Shown one piece after another: positions 55,800 to 64,000 of a DNA stretch of 64,000 nucleotides (position 1 is its first letter; each line of letters starts with the position of its first letter). This DNA is from Pyrrhosoma nymphula (lineage: Eukaryota > Arthropoda > Insecta > Odonata > Coenagrionidae): contig OY754328.1 of NCBI GenBank assembly GCA_963573305.1, positions 41,469,822 to 41,533,821 on the forward strand, written 5' to 3'. The notes beneath the pieces were generated by a model. It was not told the origin of the DNA. It saw nothing but the letters and a program-made list of their open reading frames with translations, and made no database searches. The position numbers and the translations under genes are program-made.

Positions 55800-56160
55800 A
55801 GTATTCCAGTGGTATGTCATTTATTGTTTACATCTGCATTGCACTCTTTATGCCTCCACAAGGATGTGTGGCAGGGGGTGTACGACCACCACCTTGAGTT
55901 CACATCTTTGTTTAAAAAGGATAATAAATGCAAAACTTTTACTGTTCCTGGTATGGAAACAATAGTGTGCGAGAGAATAGTGTTTAAGCGTAAGAATTCT
56001 ACAGTATATTACCTGTTTTTTTATCGCAGTGGTAGAGGTGCTGATTTACTGTGGAAGCCTATTAACCGTCTTGGGTTTTTTGAAGCTATCCGAAGTCTCC
56101 TGTATCCTTCTGAAAGTCTAACTTTGTGGAATCGTTTCACCCTTGAAACAAGGTGAACCT
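55800..56160 (+). repeat. Possible interspersed repeat around a GTGTGGCAGGGGGTGT motif
   Basis: The stretch TTTACATCTGCATTGCAC, CCTCCACAAGGATGTGTGGC, AGGGGGTGTACGACCACC resembles, from memory, a segment common in insect interspersed repeats (CATCTACA...GCCAC...GTGTGGC.GAGGGT). It is inside a 137-codon frame (55743-56156) with no recognisable domain. Class and limits are unknown, and the resemblance cannot be checked here. Confidence 0.3.
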
Positions 56161-56269
56161 GGTTTTGCTTTGGATTAATATTGAAGCATGACTCGCGATA
56201 CCGTCAGGTGACACGAATCAGTGATAAATCTGTTAAAAAATCAAGGAAGTTTTCTTTCCTAATGCATCG

Positions 56270-56720
56270 GATTCCTTAAAGAATCTTTGTGTTGGGCTCA
56301 AGACCATTGCTGCCTACTCTGCTTGTTTCCTGCTTCTCTGTAATGGGCGTGGCTGTTTGATGGTGGATATGACACCCTTCGCACGCGTCTCTCTCCATGG
56401 GTGCTCCCATGGCAGCCGTCGCCACGGTTGCAGCAGAACCGAGGGCGTGGCGGTGCGTGCACATCGGAATGCGAGAAATTTCCCATAATTCCCATTGCCC
56501 CAGGAAGGAGGCGCCTGCCCGCGTGCGGAAGTAATTTGAGGATCCCCCCATTTTTTTTTCCACCCACTGGTTTTCCACCGTAACTCGTCCGTGTATTCTG
56601 TTGGTCGTTGACTGGGCACAGAAAGAAGGTGTTGATGAATATCTATAAGGAACCATTATAGTTATCACCAGAAGCCATCCATCTGAAGATTGCCTTGCTG
56701 CTGCTCTTCCCGTCATCCTC
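56270..56720. other. GC-richer patch, no gene recognised
   Basis: Three minus frames and one plus frame overlap across 56276-56716, each about 60-146 codons, with no domain. Multiphase openness follows from GC content. Confidence 0.35.
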
Positions 56721-56877
56721 TTCCAAGCTAACCGCCTTCGTGAGCCTGCTCATCCACCGTTCATCATCGTTTTCCTACATCGGAAATTCTTTCCATTCAC
56801 TTCTCCGGCCATTATTGTTTACAAGAGGTGGTTGTGGGGTAAAATGTGTCCATTAAGTTTGTCTCATATTCTATATA

Positions 56878-57005
56878 GAGTTTATATAACGCATATATTC
56901 TCCTCAGCTCTTCCAAGGACTTGTTCATTAGTGATTCTCTTCGCCTCTTTCATCTTCGTCATCTTTCGATAACTCCACATTTCTATCGTTTCTACTCTGA
57001 TGTTG
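56878..57005 (-). pseudogene. LINE C-terminal region fragment
   Basis: The minus strand reads IRVETIEMWSYRKMTKMKEA, then KRITNEQVLGRAEEN. E-M-W-x-Y-R-x-M followed by R-x-T-N-E-x-V-L is the thumb-to-C-terminal junction of RTE/CR1-like polyproteins (compare FEMWVWRRM and KTNEEVLDM at 29 kb). About 40 codons remain, bounded by stops. Confidence 0.6.
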
Positions 57006-57095
57006 TTATTGTCCGAGCTTCACTGCCATCTGAGTGTGTGCTCCAAATTTAATATTTTTACAAAAATTACGTCATCAATTGCACTCAGTCCCTCT

Positions 57096-57320
57096 CTAAG
57101 TAAGTCTTCCCATCATATTTCCTTCCATTGTGAATTTCAGCCGTAATATCTCAGGATGTGTCCAAAATATCTGCATCTTCCTAGTCGCTGTTATTTTATT
57201 AAAATATTTCTCCCTAACTTTTTTTTTATTTTTTCTTTGCAGAAAAGTCTCTCCGTCCAAATGAACTTTATCATTCCCCATAAAACGCCGAGTGTCCATT
57301 TTTTCTACCATCTTCACTGC
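57096..57320 (-). pseudogene. Possible second LINE tail fragment
   Basis: A 73-codon minus frame contains ATRKMQIFWTHPEILRLKFT and MEGNMMGRL. The R-K-M-Q-x-F-x-H ... M-E-G-x-x-x-G-R pattern resembles the tail that normally follows the EMWxYRRM block. Here it lies upstream of that block on the same strand, so it is either from another copy or rearranged. Confidence 0.35.
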
Positions 57321-58500
57321 TGATGTTACCGTAAAAGCCTCATTACCATGATTTTTCGTTTCAATGAAGTGATTCCTTATTTCAAAGCTTTCGTATCCAC
57401 TCCTCTTCTGTTATAAAACCTTCCTTGCTTGGGATACTCGGCTTAGCAACATCTTTCTTGCTTCTTCCATCTATTGTCATCCTACTCTACATATGGCCAC
57501 ATTTCTACACTTGCTCTGGTTTTTGCCTCAAGCCTTTCAATAAATAACACTCCTTAGAGAGAGTCAACATGAACTTGTGCGTACCATTTTACTCATCCGG
57601 ATATAGAGATTCTAAGGTTCATCATCCATGTTTTCAGAATGTAGCTTTTTGAATTTTCAGGGAGAGGCATGTTTTTGCCGGGGTCATACGAATAGTATGC
57701 GAGGATAACTAGAGCTGGGGTACATTATGTGGAAGAGAGGAGCGTGGAAACACCCATAGTAGGAACTAGACTCTTTCTAAATTAGAATAGAAGGTTTCTA
57801 CAGGTCTTCTGTAATGAGCAAAATTCACAAATTGAAGGACAATTAGCATAAAAACTCGAGCACTGCCAAGAAAACTGAGAATTTTCCGCCATTGGAGTTC
57901 GGAGCTCAATTTTGTGTTGAAATAAGAATTGCTGTGTTTAATTTTGTCACTCAAATATGATAATCATTACACTTTTACAAGTAAAAATCAAATCATTCTA
58001 TTATTTTTCTTAATTTATCGAAAAGTTAGAGAATTTTTCAATTACCATCATAATTCTAAATTTAAAAAAAAACAAAATGACCAATCTCGGGGTGACCCTC
58101 AATAAAAAACTAGTAAGGTACCTTAATATTTAGCTGAACTCCATAATTTTTCTCCTTAATAGAAGAGTTTATTGTATTGTATTGTCTTAACCAGTGTTGT
58201 AAATTTGTTGTATTCTCTGAAATGCATTTAGTTGAGGAATTACGAAACGAAAACCTTTGCGAAGAATTTTATTGATTGTGAAAACCAAGAGCAAAATGTA
58301 TGACTTAAGATTTAGAGGAGTATATGAAAATTTTACAATTTGTATTGTTATAAATTTAGAGATTTTACGCGTATTTGTGATTCTTATGGCGGCGTTATAT
58401 GATTTAATGGGTGATCAACACCAAAATTATGAAATAATGAGAGAGACGAGTAGACGGCTGGGTTGATGATGGAGAGGTTGATGATAGAGAGAGAGAAAAA
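57321..58500. other. Intergenic DNA, nothing recognised
   Basis: 57420-57560 on the minus strand could be more decayed LINE sequence, but I cannot support it. The rest is AT-rich without features. Confidence 0.35.
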
Positions 58501-59050
58501 TTTGGAGTGTGTTTCCCCCCCACCTCCCGCCCCACTCCTTTGCCCTCCCCCCCATCCCCCTATCTTTTTATGGCAGCCGCGGTAATACGCCCTTGTTCGC
58601 ATTTCGCTCCTCATTTTTTTCCCCCAATGGGCAAGTGAGGGTGGAGGGTGAGAGAGGTGGGAATTTTTATAAGGGAAGAGGAGGAGGTTTGGAAATGCTT
58701 TTAGGCTTTTTTTTTCATACTCTCACGAGGTGGCTCTGCTTCTCCCCCACGCAACATTAATAGAATGAATGCCGTGTGGGAAGCCTCATGATGGGGGAGG
58801 GGGGGTGAAAGGGGAGGAGGGGAGGGATGGGTGGGGGAAGGAGGAATGGGAGTGGAGCAGGAGGAAATAACATATTTTTTTCGAGGAAAAGTTGGTTGGA
58901 GGGAAAACTTTTCGTGGATGACTGGAGTCGGGATGGGGGTAGGGAGGGAGGGGGGGGGGGGGAAGGGGGAGGGGTTGGGATGGGAGGGGGAGAGTGCGGA
59001 ATAATAAGGGATGATATTCGCACGGGGTGGGGGAGAGGTTTTCTCAGACG
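58500..59050. repeat. G-rich low-complexity block
   Basis: 58515-58560 is C-rich on the plus strand; from 58620 it becomes G/A-rich (GGGAGG and GGGGA units, with a G run at about 58950-58961). Repeated G3-G7 tracts at short spacing could form G-quadruplexes on the plus strand. Overlapping frames on both strands (58509-58760, 58757-59155, 58827-59057) are composition artefacts. Confidence 0.6.
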
Positions 59051-59838
59051 GGTCTGATTTATGACTAGGTGGTTTCTTTCGATGTACCCACCAGATATGT
59101 AAATATGATGCCTTGTGAAGTGACAGATTTTTATCATAATAAAATTGTGTGCCAACTAAAACCGTAAGTGATGACAGAGAAGAGACTTTGTAGCTCTTCT
59201 AAATGTAGAATGAATCATATTCTGTTACTATTGCAGAAATATGAGAAAATATTTTGAAACAAGGCTGATTTTCTGGGCTTTCATTTTGAACTAGATGTTA
59301 TTTAAATATAGGACAAGAAATTTGTATTCTTACATGATAAAAATGCGAGAATAGGAGGAGGTAACTTGTACTAAATGGCACTAGAGCTGCATGACATTCA
59401 TTTTATTCGTTTAAGTTCAGAGATTTGATCATAAATTGAAGTACTATTAATATATGCAGGAAAAATTAAAAAGGAGATAGAAATATACATACATAGAAGA
59501 GGACTTGAGGACAATGTGGTGGAGTGATTGTGATTGAATTTTAATCGCTTTTTTTGGCCTCTTCCTGTGGTGAGCCTTCGAATCACCTTAACGAAAGTTA
59601 TTGTAGTTGTCGGTGTTTTGTGGTAAATTATTTGATTCGATCACTCGGTGTTAGAAACAAGAGCCTCAACTCTCTGTTACAATACAATATCGATCCATAA
59701 TTTCATTACCTGATCAGCTCCCAATTTCTGTTATCCCAAATATCGCCAAATATTGTTGCCAACAATCCATACGAACACAATGCCAATGACGCTATGGTTC
59801 CAATCTTTAATTGCCTTGTGGTACCATTTTTGTCTCTT
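59051..59838. other. AT-rich intergenic DNA, nothing recognised
   Basis: No frame, TIR or repeat pair is seen. Confidence 0.35.
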
Positions 59839-59842
59839 TTAA

Positions 59843-60403
59843 GGTAGTTTGAGCGAGTAATTTCCCTAGTCATAATGGAGACAATATTCGAACTTTATTT
59901 TTTTAATTTCAGCGTCTGCAAGAAGTATTAAATAAGTGTCGTAACATTAATGGCGCAAAGATATAGTTATGTATGACAAAAATTATCAGTAATTAAATAA
60001 ATTTATCTACATAAGTCTCAAAAGTGTCTCATTTTTTCCCGCCGCATGGCTAAAAACCCTTCAAAACAGCAGGTTTTTTTGTTATTCTCCTAAAAATGAC
60101 TGCCGTGAGTAATGGATTGATTTTTGTAAATGGTTGAGAAAACATTCAATCTACACACCATTAGTCTTTTGACGAAATCTAGGTGTTATAAATTCCTAAT
60201 TTTTTTTAAATATTCTCTATCCACAGAGCGTACAGCCGTAATCCATCCCATCTAAAACAGCTTACCTTTTTAGGCGAAATGCTCGAAAAGTAGTTCGGCA
60301 AGGGGTTGATATTTTGATATCATTGGAAAGATGGGAGTTTTTTATTTAACATGAGACCAAATTCATCAAATGCTTAGTAAAGTGATTTTTCGCTCAAACT
60401 ACC
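59843..60403. mobile_element. TTAA MITE, family B, copy 3 (561 bp)
   Basis: Flanked by TTAA at 59839-59842 and 60404-60407. Ends GGTAGTTTGAGCGA and complement TCGCTCAAACTACC are perfect inverted repeats. It is the most diverged of the four copies inside. Its right TTAA is shared with the next copy. Confidence 0.8.
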
Positions 60404-60407
60404 TTAA

Positions 60408-60962
60408 GGTGGTTTGAGCGAGATAGTTCCCTAGTCATAATGGTGACCATATTCAAATTTTATTTTTTATTTCAGCGTCTATAAGAAGTATGAAATAAAT
60501 ATTGTAGTATTAATGGCGCAAATATATAGTTATACATGATCAAAATTCTCAGTAATTAAATAAATTAAGCTACATACGTCCTTAACTTGATTCATTTTTT
60601 CCCGCCGTATGGCTGAAAACCCTTCAAAACAGCAGGTTTATTTGCGATCGTGTAAAAATTACTGTGGTGAGTAATAAATTATTTTTTATAAATCGTTGAC
60701 AAAGCATACAATCTACACACCGATAGTTTTTTTGACGAAATCTAGGTGCTAGAAGTTACTAATTTTTTATATATTCTCCCTCTGGAGCGCACAGCCGTAA
60801 TCTAACCCATGTAAAACAGCATATATTTTGAGACAAATTGCTCGAAAAGTAGTCCGGCAAGGGGTTGATATTTTGGTACCATCGGTAAGATGAGAGCTTT
60901 TTCTTTAAAATGAGGCCAAATTCATCAAATTCTAGGTGAAGTGATTTTTCGCTCAAACTACC
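60408..60962. mobile_element. TTAA MITE, family B, copy 4 (555 bp)
   Basis: Abuts copy 3 across a single TTAA and is followed by TTAA at 60963-60966. Ends GGTGGTTTGAGCGA and complement of TCGCTCAAACTACC. Sequence is closer to copies 1 and 2 than to copy 3, so it inserted separately into the TTAA bordering copy 3 rather than arising by tandem duplication. Confidence 0.8.
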
Positions 60963-60984
60963 TTAAGTTTGCTACCTACCTACA

Positions 60985-61520
60985 ACAATGCTGAGCTGGG
61001 AAAGTGGTAGGTTGGGGAGGGGGAGTAATCGTGCTCTGGAGGGGAGGGGTGGAGGGGGAAGGTGTTTGGGCGAGCATGGGTGTCGAGGAAGAGCAGGGCC
61101 AGGGAGGGAAGCGGGTGTGGGGGGAGGGGAAGGGGGAGGAGGGGAAGGGGGAGGGAGTGAGGCGAAAGTTGAAGATGGAAGGAATCCGGAGAAAGCGAAG
61201 GAAAACTCGAAAAGGAATAAGTCGAGTCGGGGGGAGGGAAGCGGGCGGGCTTCCTTATATCATCGCCTTATTTTTTTCTCCCTATTTCTCCCACTTCCCC
61301 TTAATCCCAGATTCTGAGATTTATTGCGCGCAATGTCTTTATAATTGCGTAAATCTCTTGTGGACGACGGAAGAGGGTGGGGGTAAGGTGCGGGGGTGTA
61401 AGGGGGGGAGGGTATGGGGGGAAGTAACGGATGGCGGTGGAGTTTGGGAAGAGGGTGGGAGGGGCAACGCAAGGAGGAGGGATGGGAAAAAAGAACAAGA
61501 AAAGGCCTTAGTCTCGTGTT
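60985..61520. repeat. G-rich low-complexity block
   Basis: GGGGAGG/GGGGGA units dominate 61010-61160 and 61370-61490 on the plus strand. Frames 60988-61317 and 61004-61645 (213 codons) are Gly/Arg/Glu-rich translations of this DNA in two phases and are not credible genes. Potential G-quadruplex DNA. Confidence 0.6.
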
Positions 61521-63240
61521 TCTTCTTCTTCCCCGCGGCCCCGTCCCCCGCACTCCTGTTCCCACGGCGTGATCTACGGCTGCGGCCATTAAGGAGATTT
61601 CATCGACGCATTAGGCGAACGACATCACCTAAAAACGTTTTATGAATATTTAATTTTATACGCCCGCTATGAAATTGCTCAGAAAAAAAGTGCTTCGCGA
61701 TGGTCGTTTGTTATTGGTGCCGAGAAAATCGATTTATTTACTTCTCCCTCATCTACGGCTTTTAAAGGTGAACATCTCGAGTTTCATGCTTAGAACGCTC
61801 TACATTTGAGAGCAAGGGATAACATATTTACGTTTTCTTGTATTTATATAGTGTTCGTTACGTATAACCCAACTATTAACGAAAGAATAACGAGATAAAG
61901 GTCGTTATGCTCAAAGGTGTGATCGAAATGTGTAAATTTTTTTTATTTCCCTGCTACGATAAATTATAAACGACAAAATGAAAACACAAATGATATTTTA
62001 GAGATCAATATACATAGTAAGTATCCATTTTACTTGCTCTGACTGCAGTTTTTTCTGAGTTCCTCGAATAATCGGCTTTGTGAATTTGTTGAAGCTCTTG
62101 CAAGCTTCAGTGTTATTTGATTACATCAAATTCCTCGTTTCCATCACTTATAATCTGTCATGGCTATTTTAAACTCGCATAACCTACCTGCTTTGCAAAT
62201 AGTTACGTTTTACCACCTTGTAAAATCACTCGCTTCGTCATGTCGCTATTTCCAGTATTTCATGCATTCCTTTATCACGAACGATGTTTCTAAAGAGAAC
62301 GACTTCTCGCCTAACTGAAGAAAGAGTCATTATTATCATCGCGATTACATTAAACGAACCATCGTTCAACTCTTGACCTCGTTCTTCACTCAACTGTTAA
62401 GTATCCACCTTAAGATTTATTGTTAAACTTTAATAATGACCCGGTTTTCTGAGACGTCTTAATCTTCTTCCCTTCCGCATGTAATTAACAGCGCTGTGTT
62501 TAATTTTCCCTAATTGAGAATTCATCTGCGCCATCCGTCATATTCGGGAACAACAAAATTAGCGATTTAATTAAATAGGGGTCCTAACCATAATTAATTA
62601 TATCCTCCCTTAACTATGGTCACAACTGCTGTTCATTGTTAGCTAAAGGTCGTCCTTAAACATGTGCTTAAAAACTGTGGGCTGACGGTGCGATACACAT
62701 TGAATTGTTATACATAAACGCTTTCCGTGATTCATCTGTTTTCCCATATTTCCATCTTATCAGGATTTTGTTGTACTTGCGGTTCCACTTCAAAAAATAT
62801 TACGGTAGATGAATTACCTGGTTTGCTCAACTGTAGTGAGATGATCTACTATGATAGGCGTTTTCAACCGTTTCCATTTTTAGCGTTTCGCCTGAAGAAA
62901 GTTTCCATAGTTGGAATGCTAGTAATCAATACAAGGCTTAAGTGAATGGGCTTCAAGCAATCTTCGTATTGTTTAAAGGTACTTAGTTGCTCTTCATTGG
63001 AAATTCAGACTATGTTTTTGATTCTGCTCCTTTGAGGCAGTGAATATCTATCTTCAGTTTTTTCCACATATGGAAAAGGAATTTTCATGAAAACTAAATG
63101 ATTGAGACAATCGTGTAATTTTAGTGAAGCTTCCTATTCCTTTTTTACGCATTAAAGTCACGGAAGGGTAAAAAAAGAAGGGAGACAATTTCATCAAAGA
63201 AAGCTTTAAATGGTAAAAATAGTTTTCAGTAATATTTATT
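61521..63240. other. AT-rich intergenic DNA, nothing recognised
   Basis: No domain-bearing frame or repeat pair is seen over 1.7 kb. Confidence 0.4.
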
Positions 63241-63613
63241 TGGTCTACATATTTATCGTCATTAGATCACGATGACTTTTCGTAAATGTGTAAGATAGGT
63301 GATGATGAGGGGTAAACATGGCTGTTTACGAGAATGACAAGTGATGTGAATATGTGATATCAAGGGATAACCGATCTCGTTCATCCGAGGAGGTAATGCA
63401 CGTGAATCATAGAGTATCCCATGTTAATCAATGGTCAGATGGCTTCGGTAGAAATTATTTCAGCTTGATAAGGAAATGATACATTACGATCACACTCTGC
63501 CCACAGGCCGGAACTAACTCTTAAAGATAAATTCGTTATAATTTTTTGCGTCTCCTCTGTGTAAATTAATGATTGAATTTTAAAAAGTTTTCCACTTTGA
63601 TGATTTTTAATCT

Positions 63614-63705
63614 CACGACGAGTTTCGACGGTTGTGCTATGTTTTCAAGTTCTTGGTCTCATTCATGACATTTAAAATCATCTACAACCGTCGAAATTAG
63701 TCGTG
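63614..63705. repeat. 22-bp inverted repeat with GTCGAAA motif
   Basis: Arms 63614-63635 and 63684-63705 are reverse complements with two mismatches around 48 bases. Each arm read outward contains CCGTCGAAA followed by CTCGTCGTG or TTAGTCGTG, reminiscent of the GAAAC side of the hammerhead-like palindromes. No CTGANGA box is present. It may be another terminal-repeat family. Confidence 0.6.
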
Positions 63706-64000
63706 GACCAGTTTTAAAATATCTGGTTAAATATTTCCTCGACACGAATAGCAATGGAGATATGCCCTCACATCTATAATGTTCTCTTCGAATAGTCCGA
63801 TAGTCGGATGTAATCTGCGAGTGTGGGTTTTGCAAATTACACCACACCAACGTGAAGGCTACATCGTCCAGTGGTTGAAGTCAAACAGGCATGAGATAAT
63901 CGGGTCTAAAAATATGTAAATAGAAAACTGCGAGCTATTTATATTCATTAATATAGTAGGATAAAATTTTTGGACTATTGGTCTTCGTTTTAATTTTTGG
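63706..64000. other. Intergenic DNA to the window end, nothing recognised
   Basis: No feature is seen. The minus frame 63659-63850 crosses the inverted repeat and has no domain. Confidence 0.35.

Noticed and set aside
55743..56156. 137-codon plus frame as a gene
   Set aside because: Overlaps a segment resembling a common interspersed repeat, another phase (55783-55965) is also open, and no domain is recognisable.
61004..61645. 213-codon plus-strand frame
   Set aside because: It is a Gly/Arg/Glu-rich translation of G-rich low-complexity DNA, and a second phase is open over the same bases. No domain is seen.
63240..63300. Another hammerhead-like inverted pair (GTCATTAGATCACGATGAC)
   Set aside because: A short inverted pair around ATTAGATCAC is visible and the flank GTAGACC looks terminal-like, but neither core box is present and arm pairing beyond 8 bases is poor.
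1..64000. CRISPR arrays, operons, bacterial promoters or ribosome binding sites
   Set aside because: No regularly spaced repeats with unique spacers and no coding density; the content is eukaryotic transposable elements.
1..64000. LTR retrotransposon or endogenous virus
   Set aside because: I found no pair of long direct repeats with TG...CA ends and no protease, integrase or envelope-like frame. The 46-bp direct repeats at 6.1 and 7.0 kb are too short and lack these features.

Overview
This window looks like repeat-rich, non-coding DNA from an arthropod nuclear genome, most likely an insect. It is AT-rich with scattered CpG/GC-rich islands. No open frame much exceeds 280 codons, there is no operon-like packing, and everything recognisable is a decayed transposable element. 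The mix fits arthropods: RTE/CR1-like non-LTR retrotransposons, a Penelope-like element with a GIY-YIG nuclease, hAT, piggyBac-like (TTAA) and Harbinger-like DNA elements, a Helitron helicase scrap and tRNA-derived SINE heads. I cannot name the species. I see no convincing host gene; one weak candidate exon lies at 15981-16182 (minus).

Layout. 0-10 kb: an AT-rich degenerate repeat, reverse-transcriptase scraps (255-345 plus; 3165-3335 minus), two copies of an unclassified 0.75-kb repeat (3831-4573 and 6199-6963, the second between 46-bp direct repeats), a Helitron helicase scrap, a CpG-rich block and a Penelope-like 3' end followed by a hammerhead-like fold (9603-10142). 10-20 kb: GC-rich DNA, a TIR element (11931-12325), a CR1/Jockey-like LINE split by an inverted double tRNA-SINE with a 10-bp target duplication, and a TTAA MITE (16213-16845). 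20-30 kb: several inverted repeats, some carrying hammerhead-like cores, a Harbinger-like MITE, an unexplained 280-codon frame (26198-27040) and an RTE-like LINE 3' end. 30-43 kb: further TTAA MITEs, one with a nested insertion, SINE and LINE scraps, and a hAT transposase remnant with a hAT MITE. 43-64 kb: a second degenerate hAT-like element, another hammerhead-like palindrome, LINE and SINE scraps, GC-skewed low-complexity blocks and two abutting TTAA MITEs.

Most notable is a recurring structure: inverted repeats whose arms carry hammerhead-ribozyme-like cores (CTGANGA, short stem, GAAA), clearest at 20656-20825, 24782-25010 and 46152-46335, with a weak case at 2763-2795. The copy at 46 kb shares terminal sequence with the Penelope-like fragment at 9.6-10.1 kb, so the palindromes are best read as terminal-repeat derivatives of Penelope-like elements in head-to-head form. 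Other inverted repeats (5851-5947, 29904-30120, 34875-34967) have no such core and may be foldback elements or precursors of double-stranded RNA. The elements do not form a pathway; they are layered insertions whose order can partly be read from nesting.
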